Below are positions 28,939-36,413 of a stretch of 64,000 nt of DNA, piece by piece. The translations under genes and the position numbers were made by a program. Location: assembly GCF_900177745.1 (NCBI RefSeq), contig NZ_FXAR01000006.1, positions 1-64,000 of the forward strand, read 5' to 3'. This stretch comes from Corynebacterium pollutisoli (GTDB lineage Bacteria; Actinomycetota; Actinomycetes; Mycobacteriales; Mycobacteriaceae). The notes under the pieces are model-generated. The model searched no databases, was not told where the DNA came from, and was given only the letters and a program-made list of their open reading frames with translations. How positions within the stretch are numbered: the stretch's first letter is position 1; the number at the start of each line of letters is the position of its first letter.

Positions 28939-29973
28939 ATGAATGGCAACACAACTCGGCGCGTGGCGGTCATCTTCAACCCCGTCAAGGGCGAGCCGGA
29001 GGAGATGAAGCAGCAGGTCATCGACGCCGCCCGGCGGCACGGTTGGGAGGACCCGGAGTTCCGGGAGACCTCCGTCGAGGACCCCGGTTTCGCGCCCGCC
29101 CAGCAGGCCGCCGAGGAGGGCTACGACATGATCTTCGCCGCGGGTGGTGACGGCACGGTCCGCGCCGTCGCGGCCGCCCTGCGCGGCACGGGGTCCACGC
29201 TGGCGATCATCCCCGTCGGCACCGGCAACCTGCTGGCCCGCAACCTCAAGCTGCCGCTGGATGTGCCCGAGGCCATCGAGACCGCGTTCTCCGGGCAGGA
29301 CACGCGCATCGACGTCTGCACCGCCCTTCTCACCCTCCCCGACGGCGAGTCCGAGGAGCTCGACTTCGTCGTCATGGCCGGCGTGGGCATCGACGCCCAG
29401 ATGATCGTCAACACCGACGATGACCTGAAGAAGAAGATCGGTTTCCTCGCCTACGGTGTCGCCATCGCGAAGTCGCTCACGGGCGGCCGTCGCCTGCACC
29501 TGACCTGGAAGCTCGACGATGCCCCCGTCCGCCGCACCCGCGTCCACTCGCTCATCGTCGGAAACTGTGGCGACCTGGTGGCCAGCGTCCCGCTGCTCCC
29601 CGACGCCGTGGCCAACGACGGCCATTTCGACCTCGTCGCCCTGCGCCCCAAGGGGCTGCCCGGGTGGGGTCTCATCGTCGGCCGCCTCGCCACCCAGATG
29701 GGGCGCAAGGTGATCAACCGCCTGCGTCGCCGCGACGAGCAGCTCACCGGGGGTTCCGGCGACATCGAGGAGCTGCAGTACGCCACGGGCACCCGCCTCG
29801 AAGTGTCGTTGCCGAAGCCGGAGGTGTTCGAGGTCGACGGGGACGAGGTGGGGGAGGTCACCGCCTTCACCGTCACCATCGAGCCGGAGTGCCTCATCGT
29901 GCGTGAGCCGGTGCCCCCGCCGACCGCGGAACCGGGCGAGCCCCGCCCCGGAACGGAGGTGTTCGGGGGTTAG
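28939..29973 (+). CDS. Diacylglycerol kinase family lipid kinase
   Basis: 344 residues. Glycine-rich nucleotide motif FAAGGDGTVRAVAAAL and IIPVGTGNLLARNLKLPLD are diagnostic of the DagK/YegS catalytic domain; FEVDGDE near the C-terminus is also typical. Probably phosphorylates diacylglycerol or another lipid at the inner membrane face. TAGCGT (28926-28931) ends 7 nt before the ATG, which suggests a leaderless promoter of its own. Confidence 0.88.
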   Translation: MNGNTTRRVAVIFNPVKGEPEEMKQQVIDAARRHGWEDPEFRETSVEDPGFAPAQQAAEEGYDMIFAAGGDGTVRAVAAALRGTGSTLAIIPVGTGNLLARNLKLPLDVPEAIETAFSGQDTRIDVCTALLTLPDGESEELDFVVMAGVGIDAQMIVNTDDDLKKKIGFLAYGVAIAKSLTGGRRLHLTWKLDDAPVRRTRVHSLIVGNCGDLVASVPLLPDAVANDGHFDLVALRPKGLPGWGLIVGRLATQMGRKVINRLRRRDEQLTGGSGDIEELQYATGTRLEVSLPKPEVFEVDGDEVGEVTAFTVTIEPECLIVREPVPPPTAEPGEPRPGTEVFGG

Positions 29974-29990
29974 TCGGAGGGTAATGGCCC

Positions 29991-30036
29991 GTGTGACGAC
30001 TTGGACAAGTAGATTTATCCCCGTAACACGTCACAC
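29991..30036 (+). promoter_or_regulatory. Promoter flanked by inverted repeats, upstream of the ABC importer
   Basis: TTGGAC (30001-30006) and TAACAC (30024-30029) are 17 bp apart. GTGTGACG (29991-29998) and CGTCACAC (30029-30036) form a perfect 8-bp inverted repeat enclosing the promoter core. The symmetry suggests an operator, but no regulator is identified. Confidence 0.45.
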
Positions 30037-30058
30037 TTGGCCCCTGGAAGGAACCCCC

Positions 30059-31051
30059 ATGTTCTCACGCACCAAGGTAGTGGCCGGCTTCGCGGCCGCC
30101 GCACTTTTCCTCACCGCCTGCACCTCCGACTCCGGCACCGACTCGGACGGGACCACCACCGCAGCCTCCGGTGACGACGCCTACTCCATCGGCATCAACC
30201 AGCTCGTCCAGCACCCGGCCCTCGACGCCGCCACCGCCGGCTTCAAGGAGGTCCTCGACGAGGCCGGCGTCGAGGTCACCTACGACGAGCAGAACGCCAA
30301 CGGCGAGCAGGCCACCGCCCTGACCATCGCCCAGCAGTTCGCCGGCAAGGACCTCGACCTGGTTCTGTCCGTGGCCACCCCGGCCGCCCAGGCCACCGCC
30401 CAGAACATCACCGACATCCCGGTCCTGTTCACCGCCGTCACCGACCCGGTCTCCGCCGAGCTCGTCGACTCCGAGGAGGCCCCGGGCGGCAACGTCACCG
30501 GCACCTCCGACGTCGCCCCGATCGAGGACCAGCTCGACCTGCTCAAGGAGCTCGTGCCGGACGCTCAGAAGGTCGGCATCGTCTACGCCTCCGGTGAGGT
30601 CAACTCGCAGGTCCAGGTCGATCTGGCCCAGGAGGCCGCCGGCCCGCGCGACCTGGAGATCGTCACCCAGACCGTGACCACCGCCAACGACATCCAGCAG
30701 GCCGTCGAGGCCCTGGGTGACGTCGACGCCATCTACGTCCCGACCGACAACATGGTCGTGGCCGGCATCGCCTCCCTCGTCCAGGTGGCCGAGCAGAAGC
30801 AGATCCCGGTCATCGCCGCCGAGGCCGGCACCGTCGAGGGCGGCGCCGTCGCCACCCTGGGCATCGACTACACCGAGCTGGGCCGCCAGACCGGCGAGAT
30901 GGCCCTGCGCATCCTGCAGGACGGCGAGGACCCGGCGTCCATGGCCGTCGAGAAGGCCACCGAGTTCACCTACGTCATCAACGAGGACGCCGCTGAGCGT
31001 CTCGGCGTGACCATCCCGCAGGAGATCCTGGACGAGGCCGAGACCGTATGA
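30059..31051 (+). CDS. ABC importer substrate-binding lipoprotein (TrpX-like)
   Basis: 330 residues. Signal peptide with lipobox LFLTAC, then GINQLVQHPALDAATAGFKE, typical of the ABC_sub_bind family. This family works with a branched-chain-type permease and ATPase; characterised relatives bind tryptophan or tyrosine, so an aromatic or small organic ligand is possible. AAGGAA (30047-30052) is the ribosome-binding site. The stop overlaps the permease start. Confidence 0.88.
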   Translation: MFSRTKVVAGFAAAALFLTACTSDSGTDSDGTTTAASGDDAYSIGINQLVQHPALDAATAGFKEVLDEAGVEVTYDEQNANGEQATALTIAQQFAGKDLDLVLSVATPAAQATAQNITDIPVLFTAVTDPVSAELVDSEEAPGGNVTGTSDVAPIEDQLDLLKELVPDAQKVGIVYASGEVNSQVQVDLAQEAAGPRDLEIVTQTVTTANDIQQAVEALGDVDAIYVPTDNMVVAGIASLVQVAEQKQIPVIAAEAGTVEGGAVATLGIDYTELGRQTGEMALRILQDGEDPASMAVEKATEFTYVINEDAAERLGVTIPQEILDEAETV

Positions 31052-31950
31052 TCGGCGCCGTCGAGGTCGGCCTCATATACGGGGTGATGGCCCTGGGCGT
31101 CTTCCTGACGTTCCGGGTCCTCAACTTCCCCGATCTGACGGTCGACGGCAGCTTCACCACGGGCGCAGCCACCGCTGCGGTCGGCATCCTCAACGGGTGG
31201 CCGCCGCTGCTGGCGACGCTCGCCGGCTTCGTCACCGGCTTCCTCGCCGGTGTCGTCACCGGACTGCTCCACACGAAGGGCCGTATCGACGGCCTCCTCG
31301 CGGGTATCCTCACCATGATCGCCCTGTGGTCGATCAACCTCCGCATCATGGGTGGCGCCAACATCCCGATGCTGCGCCAGGAGACCCTGTTCACGCCGCT
31401 GCGTGAGGCCGGTCTGCTGGGCACCTGGGTCGGTGCCGCCATTCTCCTCGCCGTCGTGGCGGTGCTGGGCCTGGTGGTCGTGTGGTTCCTCACCACCGAT
31501 CTGGGCCTGTCCATCCGTGCGACGGGTGACAACGGCCCGATGATCACCTCCTTCGGTGTGTCCACCGACTACACCAAGACCCTCACCCTGGCGCTGTCGA
31601 ACGGTTTCGTCGGCATGTGCGGCGCGCTCGTCGGCCAGTACCAGGGCTTCGCGGACATCTCCATGGGTATCGGCCTCATCCTCGTCGGACTGGCGTCGGT
31701 CATCATGGGCCAGGCCATCCTCGGCCAGCGTTTCCTGTGGCTGGCGGTGTACGCCGTCATCGTGGGTGCCGTGCTGTACCGCATCATCATCTTCCTGGCG
31801 CTGCAGGTGGGCCTCGACCCCAACGACATGAAACTGATCACCGCCCTGCTGGTCATCGTGGCGCTTCTCGTGCCCCGCTGGAAGGGCCTGACGTCCCGTT
31901 TCAACAGGAAGCCGGCGGCTGCGGCGGCCGGTGCGAAGGTGGCTGCCTGA
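31048..31950 (+). CDS. ABC importer permease
   Basis: 300 residues, about eight hydrophobic helices (for example GLIYGVMALGVFLTFRVL, LLATLAGFVTGFLAGVVTG and IGLILVGLASVIMGQAIL). It belongs to the branched-chain/TrpY-like permease family. The ATG overlaps the binding-protein stop and the stop overlaps the ATPase start, giving a tight three-gene importer operon. Confidence 0.9.
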   Translation: MIGAVEVGLIYGVMALGVFLTFRVLNFPDLTVDGSFTTGAATAAVGILNGWPPLLATLAGFVTGFLAGVVTGLLHTKGRIDGLLAGILTMIALWSINLRIMGGANIPMLRQETLFTPLREAGLLGTWVGAAILLAVVAVLGLVVVWFLTTDLGLSIRATGDNGPMITSFGVSTDYTKTLTLALSNGFVGMCGALVGQYQGFADISMGIGLILVGLASVIMGQAILGQRFLWLAVYAVIVGAVLYRIIIFLALQVGLDPNDMKLITALLVIVALLVPRWKGLTSRFNRKPAAAAAGAKVAA

Positions 31951-32741
31951 TGCTGAAGATCGAGAACATCTCCAAGACGTTCTTCCCGGGCACGGTCAAC
32001 GAGCGCGTGGCCCTCAACGAGCTGGACCTGACCCTCGACGAGGGGGATTTCGTCACCGTCATCGGCTCCAACGGTGCCGGTAAGTCCACGCTGCTCAACG
32101 CCGTCGCGGGTCGTCTGTTCGTCGACACGGGCACGGTGCTCATCGACGACAAGAAGGTCAACAAGCTCCCGGAGTACAAGCGTGCCCGCTACGTGGGTCG
32201 CGTCTTCCAGGATCCGTTGGCGGGCACCGCCCCCAACCTCACCATCGAGGAAAACCTCTCCCTGGCGCTGCTGCGCGGTAAGGGCCGTGGCCTGGGCCGG
32301 GGTCTGACGAAGAAGCGTCGCGACGAGTTCGTCGAGAAGCTCAAGTCCCTCGAGCTGGGCCTGGAGAATCGCCTGTCCGCCAAGGTGGGCCTGCTCTCCG
32401 GTGGTCAGCGCCAGGCGCTGTCGCTGCTCATGGCCGGTTTCACCAACCCCCGGATCATGCTTCTCGACGAGCACACCGCCGCCCTCGACCCCCAGCGGGC
32501 CGAGCTGGTCACCGGCCTCACCGAGCGCATCGTCTCCGAGGGCGGGCTGACCACCCTCATGGTCACCCACAACATGGAGCAGGCCATCCGCCTGGGCAAC
32601 CGCCTCATCATGATGCATGAGGGGCGGATCGTCTACGAGGCCGACTCCGAGATGAAGTCCAAGCTCACCGTCCGTGACCTCCTGCAGGAGTTCGCGAACA
32701 TCAAGGGCGCCACGCTCTCCGACAAGGCGTTCCTCGGCTAG
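31950..32741 (+). CDS. ABC importer ATP-binding protein
   Basis: 263 residues. Walker A GSNGAGKST, signature LLSGGQRQALSLL, Walker B IMLLDEHTAALDP and switch His in MVTHNMEQA. DEHTAALDP instead of DEPTSALDP is characteristic of the ATPase paired with TrpX-like binding proteins. Powers uptake by the preceding permease. A strong terminator follows at 32758. Confidence 0.92.
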   Translation: MLKIENISKTFFPGTVNERVALNELDLTLDEGDFVTVIGSNGAGKSTLLNAVAGRLFVDTGTVLIDDKKVNKLPEYKRARYVGRVFQDPLAGTAPNLTIEENLSLALLRGKGRGLGRGLTKKRRDEFVEKLKSLELGLENRLSAKVGLLSGGQRQALSLLMAGFTNPRIMLLDEHTAALDPQRAELVTGLTERIVSEGGLTTLMVTHNMEQAIRLGNRLIMMHEGRIVYEADSEMKSKLTVRDLLQEFANIKGATLSDKAFLG

Positions 32742-32757
32742 ACCCCGCTTATCGACG

Positions 32758-32782
32758 CCCCCGCTGCCCACCGCAGCGGGGG
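32758..32782. terminator. Intrinsic terminator after the ABC importer operon
   Basis: Perfect 10-bp stem CCCCCGCTGC (32758-32767) and GCAGCGGGGG (32773-32782) with loop CCACC, followed by TTCGCT. It lies between convergent genes and may serve both directions. Confidence 0.8.
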
Positions 32783-32787
32783 TTCGC

Positions 32788-33141
32788 TCATGTCCGCAGG
32801 CTCTCCACGAAGTCCACGAACTTCTCCTCGCTGTACATGAAGTCGAGGAAGGGCGGGGCGTCGTTAAGCGAATGGAACGGGGGATCGCGGTAGATGAGTT
32901 CGCCGTCGCGGAAGACGAGGAGCACCGGGATGGTGGAGATCTCGAGGTCCCTCACCAGGCGCTGCTGGATCTCGATCTCCGCCTCGCCGAAGGGGATGTC
33001 GGGGAACTGCCCGTCGACGGCCCGGTAGATGCGGCGGAAGCGCAGGCACGGTCCACAGGAGGTGGACCAGAACAGTGCCAGGACGAGGCCGTCCTGTGAG
33101 GTGAACTCCTCGTAGCCGCCGGAGGTCATCTGCTCGGTCAT
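32788..33141 (-). CDS. Thioredoxin-like protein
   Basis: 117 residues. The active-site motif CGPC is in LALFWSTSCGPCLRFRRIY, and the cis-Pro loop is STIPVLLVFRDGELIYRDPP. No signal peptide, so cytoplasmic. The C-terminal helix FLDFMYSEEKFVDFVESLR is longer than in standard thioredoxin. Role probably disulfide reduction or a chaperone function. ATG 33141 (MTEQMTSGGYEEF) is preferred over longer upstream frames without coding character. Confidence 0.82.
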   Translation of the reverse strand: MTEQMTSGGYEEFTSQDGLVLALFWSTSCGPCLRFRRIYRAVDGQFPDIPFGEAEIEIQQRLVRDLEISTIPVLLVFRDGELIYRDPPFHSLNDAPPFLDFMYSEEKFVDFVESLRT

Positions 33142-33227
33142 GCCTTCTATTGTGCCCTGACCTCCCGGTTTGTGGCGACTACCCCCGTTGGTCACCCCCA
33201 TGTTCGGTGGGTGGTTTAGGTTGGGTT

Positions 33228-33243
33228 TCGAACGTACGAACGA
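33228..33243. promoter_or_regulatory. LexA-like half site upstream of the HNH nuclease gene
   Basis: TCGAACGTACGAACGA keeps one perfect half (TCGAAC) of the actinobacterial SOS box TCGAAC-N4-GTTCGA; the other half has two mismatches. It also forms a short direct repeat of CGAACG. 13E12/DUF222 genes of M. tuberculosis are often LexA-controlled, which is the only reason to note it. Confidence 0.25.
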
Positions 33244-33258
33244 GAGGCGTTGGGGGGG

Positions 33259-34674
33259 GTGATTGTTGTGGTTGAGCCGTCATGGTCGGTACTTGCGGAG
33301 TCGAATCCGTACCGGGGTGCCCGTCGGGCGCGGGTGTCGGCGGAGTACTTCATGTGGCGTAGCTGCCAGCCGGAGGTCGAGGTGCGCGACGGCGCGGACT
33401 GGACCGCCCTGAGCGCAGAGTTGTACTCAAAGATCGGTGCGACGAAGCACCAGATCACCCAGAACCTCGACGCGCTGGCCGTGCTCGACCGCCTCCCGCA
33501 GTTGAAGGCGCTGGTGGAGGAGACTTTCCTCTTGGGAATGAATCATCTCTGCACCATCGAGAGGGCGGTGTCGTCCGCCGCCCTCGCACTCCAGGCGGAC
33601 CACTACTTCTGGAAGGCCCTCGACGAGGACCTCATCCACCGCTTCACCCCGACGCGCGCCCACCAGCTGCTGCCCAGTTCGTCCGCGATCAAGGACACGG
33701 TCATGTCGACCATCCGCAGCGTGGAGGAGCTGGCAGCGCCGCAGGACGATCCCTGGAGCGAGGGCACCCCGGTGGGCCCGGATGCACCTGAGAAGGAGGG
33801 GCCCCAGCCGTGCGAGAATCCCGCGGAGCTCATGTCGTCCTTGCCGCCCCCGGAGGACAAACCGACCTCAACGCTGCACGCCGAGGATCTGTCCGACGGT
33901 TCCGTGCGAATTGAACTCATCACGGATCAGGCCACCGGTACCGAGATCCTGGAGGCGGTCGACCAGGCCGCCGCGGACCGCGACTGTTCGAAGGCGGAGG
34001 CCCTCACGTCGCTCATCCTCGACGATGTGACCACCAAGGCCACCATGATGCTCTACCAGGCTGACGATGAGGGAGTGGAGGAGGCCGACAACCCCGTCTT
34101 CCACCCCGTGCGCGGACTGCTCACCCCGCAGGCGGCCGCCGTACTGCGCAAGCGCGTCACCCGGACCATCAGCATGCGGCACGCGAAGACGGCCCGCACT
34201 GGGGCCTACGAGACCACTGTGCCCATCCGTGCCTACCTCATCGGCCGGGACTGGATCTGCCGCTGGCCGGGGTGCAACCGGAAGGCGACACACTGCGACG
34301 CCGACCACCGCATCAACCACGACGACGGAGGGCCCACCACCGCAGCGAACATGGCGATGCTCTGCCGGCACCACCACAACCGGAAGACGGACGAGGAGAT
34401 CCATTACCTCCTCGACCCCCACACCGGCGACGTCTACTGGCTGTTCGCCGACGGCACCTACGCGGTGGACGAGGCCACCGGACCCCTGGCTCCCAAGCAG
34501 AAGCGCTGGGTGCAGACATACCGCCAGCGCCGGAAGCGGCGACGGGAGTACCTATCAGCCCGAGCGGCTGCCGAGCGGTTCGAGTCCTACCAGGAGCAGA
34601 TGAACGCCCCGCCACCGGAGAAACCCGAGGAACCGGAACACCACATCCCGTGGATGAATCCGCCACCGTTCTAG
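33259..34674 (+). CDS. DUF222 / 13E12-type HNH endonuclease
   Basis: 471 residues from GTG 33259; GTG 33268 and TTG 33250 are in-frame alternatives, and the G-rich run 33252-33259 fits the later start best. The N-terminal DUF222 region is followed by a C-terminal HNH domain with CRWPGCNRKATHCDADH and LCRHHHNRKT (zinc Cys and catalytic His). The tail is Pro/Glu-rich. Such genes are numerous in actinobacteria; their biological role is not settled. Confidence 0.82.
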   Translation: MIVVVEPSWSVLAESNPYRGARRARVSAEYFMWRSCQPEVEVRDGADWTALSAELYSKIGATKHQITQNLDALAVLDRLPQLKALVEETFLLGMNHLCTIERAVSSAALALQADHYFWKALDEDLIHRFTPTRAHQLLPSSSAIKDTVMSTIRSVEELAAPQDDPWSEGTPVGPDAPEKEGPQPCENPAELMSSLPPPEDKPTSTLHAEDLSDGSVRIELITDQATGTEILEAVDQAAADRDCSKAEALTSLILDDVTTKATMMLYQADDEGVEEADNPVFHPVRGLLTPQAAAVLRKRVTRTISMRHAKTARTGAYETTVPIRAYLIGRDWICRWPGCNRKATHCDADHRINHDDGGPTTAANMAMLCRHHHNRKTDEEIHYLLDPHTGDVYWLFADGTYAVDEATGPLAPKQKRWVQTYRQRRKRRREYLSARAAAERFESYQEQMNAPPPEKPEEPEHHIPWMNPPPF

Positions 34675-34713
34675 GGTCGTCCGTGCTGTCGTCGCTTCCC
34701 GGAAAACCAAAAA

Positions 34714-34737
34714 CAGGCCAGCGAGAACGCTGACCTG
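34714..34737. terminator. Hairpin between the HNH gene and tRNA-Pro
   Basis: CAGGCCAGCG (34714-34723), loop AGAA, CGCTGACCTG (34728-34737), nine pairs and one mismatch. A-rich sequence before and T-rich after make it suitable for both the plus-strand HNH gene and the minus-strand tRNA. Confidence 0.65.
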
Positions 34738-34744
34738 CTATTTG

Positions 34745-34818
34745 TCGGACTGACAGGATTTGAACCTGCGACCCCTACACCCCCAGTGTAGTGCGCTACC
34801 AAGCTGCGCCACAGTCCG
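34745..34818 (-). tRNA. tRNA-Pro (anticodon GGG)
   Basis: Minus-strand cloverleaf of 74 nt. Acceptor arms CGGACTG and CAGTCCG pair perfectly. The anticodon stem CTACA/TGTAG encloses the loop CTGGGGG with anticodon GGG. GGTTCAAATCC is the T loop. The discriminator base is A and no CCA end is encoded. Confidence 0.95.
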
Positions 34819-34885
34819 CCGTTGCTCCGTAAGGTGCAACTGCTTCAGGTTACAACACTGTGGTTTGAATACGCGAATCAGCAGG

Positions 34886-35269
34886 TCAGGACACGTCTCT
34901 GGCGGTGTACACCCACTCGCGGCCGACACGACGGAACATCGAGCGCTCACGCTGGGACCCCGGCGGGTCACCCTTGTAGAAGGCCTCGAACTCGACGACG
35001 CCCTCCCGGTCGAGGGGCCCGCCTCCGACCACATCGAGGATGTCGAGGCGGTAGAACTGCACCGGCAGGTCGACGAGGGTGAGTTCGAAGGGGCGGGTGT
35101 CCGGGTCCCACGTGCGCAGGAGGTAGTCGGCGTCGCGGACCACGAAGGCGGTGAAGCGGGAGCGCATGAGCGTCTCGGCGGTGGGCGCCACGCCGCCGGC
35201 GTGGTACTTCCCGCAGCACTCGGCGTAGGTCAGGCCGGTGTTGCAGGGGCAGCGCTGATCGTCCCTCAT
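34886..35269 (-). CDS. YchJ-family (UPF0225) SEC-C motif protein
   Basis: 127 residues. The zinc-binding SEC-C motif is at the N-terminus (RCPCNTGLTYAECCGKYHAG). The YchJ core follows with LMRSRFTAFVVRDADYLL and VVEFEAFYKG. Function is unknown; the fold is NTF2-like. The ATG overlaps the stop of the upstream hydrolase-OsmC gene, so the two are cotranscribed. Confidence 0.88.
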   Translation of the reverse strand: MRDDQRCPCNTGLTYAECCGKYHAGGVAPTAETLMRSRFTAFVVRDADYLLRTWDPDTRPFELTLVDLPVQFYRLDILDVVGGGPLDREGVVEFEAFYKGDPPGSQRERSMFRRVGREWVYTARDVS

Positions 35270-36387
35270 GCCGGCACGTCCAGGATCTTGATGCCCGGGA
35301 GCATGATCTGGAAGGGGGAGATGGCGGCGTTGAGGAGGGTGCGTCGCTGGGGTTCACTGAGGTCGCCGATGAGCTTGACCTTCCTCTCGAAGATGTTGCG
35401 GGAGGCGTGGGTGATGGTGACGTGGGCGTCGATGAGCGGCATGTCCTCGGCGGCCGCGCGGATGGCCTGCGTGGTGGCCGCCGCGAGGCCGGCCATGAGG
35501 AGGCTGATCGGGGAGTGCCCCTGGCCGCGGCCCCCCGCGGCCTTGTCGCGGTCGGAGAACAGGGTGCCGCCGGCGGTGTCGACGACGGTGCCGTGGCGTG
35601 AGCCGACGGTCATGCGGGAGTGGACCCGGTCGTCGTTGACCTCGGGTGGTACGTAGGAGGGATCGAGGTAGGGCGTGGCCCACTCGGCGATGAGGCGGCC
35701 GGCGCGTTGTGCGGACTGCGCACGCGTGAAGAGGTGGTCGGCGCCGTCGAGGGAGATGAGCGATTTCGGGTGGCTGAGCTCCCGGTAGATCCGCTCGGCG
35801 TTGCCGATGTCGACGGTCTGGTCGTCGGGGGAGTGGAGCAGGAGAACGGGCTTCGACAGCTCCGGCAGGTAGGTCTCCGGTCCGTGGGCGGCGAGGTCCG
35901 CGAGGAATTCGCGGGTGATCTCGATGTCGCGGCCGGCGAGGGTGACAGTGACGCATCCCTCGGTCTCGGCATCGCGGACCCGGTCGCCGAAGCGGAGCAC
36001 GGAGTGGGAGACGTCGTAGGGGGCGGCGAGGGTGGCCACGGCCCGGACGGAATCGATCTGCTCGGCCGCGCGCAGGGCCGCAGCCCCGCCGAGGGAGTGG
36101 CCGAGCAGGAGCTGCGGTGCCTCGTGCTCGGTGGCCAGCCACGCGGCGGCGGCGAGGAGTTCCTCGACGTTGGAGGTGAAGCCGAGCTCGGAGAAGTCGA
36201 AACGCAGGCACGCGATGCCGTGGGCCGCGAGTGTCTTGCACACCCGGGAGGCCGCGGGAACCTGGCGCGTACAGGTGAAACAGTGCCCGAAGATCGCGTA
36301 CGCGACGGGCGGGGTGTCGGGCAGGTCGATGGTTCCGGACAGTTCCACGCCACGCGCCGAGGGGAATGTCACGCTCACTGATTGCAT
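35266..36387 (-). CDS. Alpha/beta hydrolase - OsmC fusion protein
   Basis: 373 residues. Residues 1 to about 245 are an alpha/beta hydrolase with Ser in LLLGHSLGGAAALRA, Asp in LLHSPDDQTVDIGNAE and His in SLDGADHLF. The C-terminal part (about 255-373) is OsmC/Ohr-like (GHSPISLLMAGLAAATTQAI). The C-terminal domain contains no Cys, so both redox cysteines of classical OsmC are absent. The fusion architecture is known in other bacteria. ATG 36387 is 26 bp from the divergent secA2. Confidence 0.87.
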   Translation of the reverse strand: MQSVSVTFPSARGVELSGTIDLPDTPPVAYAIFGHCFTCTRQVPAASRVCKTLAAHGIACLRFDFSELGFTSNVEELLAAAAWLATEHEAPQLLLGHSLGGAAALRAAEQIDSVRAVATLAAPYDVSHSVLRFGDRVRDAETEGCVTVTLAGRDIEITREFLADLAAHGPETYLPELSKPVLLLHSPDDQTVDIGNAERIYRELSHPKSLISLDGADHLFTRAQSAQRAGRLIAEWATPYLDPSYVPPEVNDDRVHSRMTVGSRHGTVVDTAGGTLFSDRDKAAGGRGQGHSPISLLMAGLAAATTQAIRAAAEDMPLIDAHVTITHASRNIFERKVKLIGDLSEPQRRTLLNAAISPFQIMLPGIKILDVPA

Positions 36388-36413
36388 GCTCACCAGGGTA
36401 CTAGGGTGGTGGC

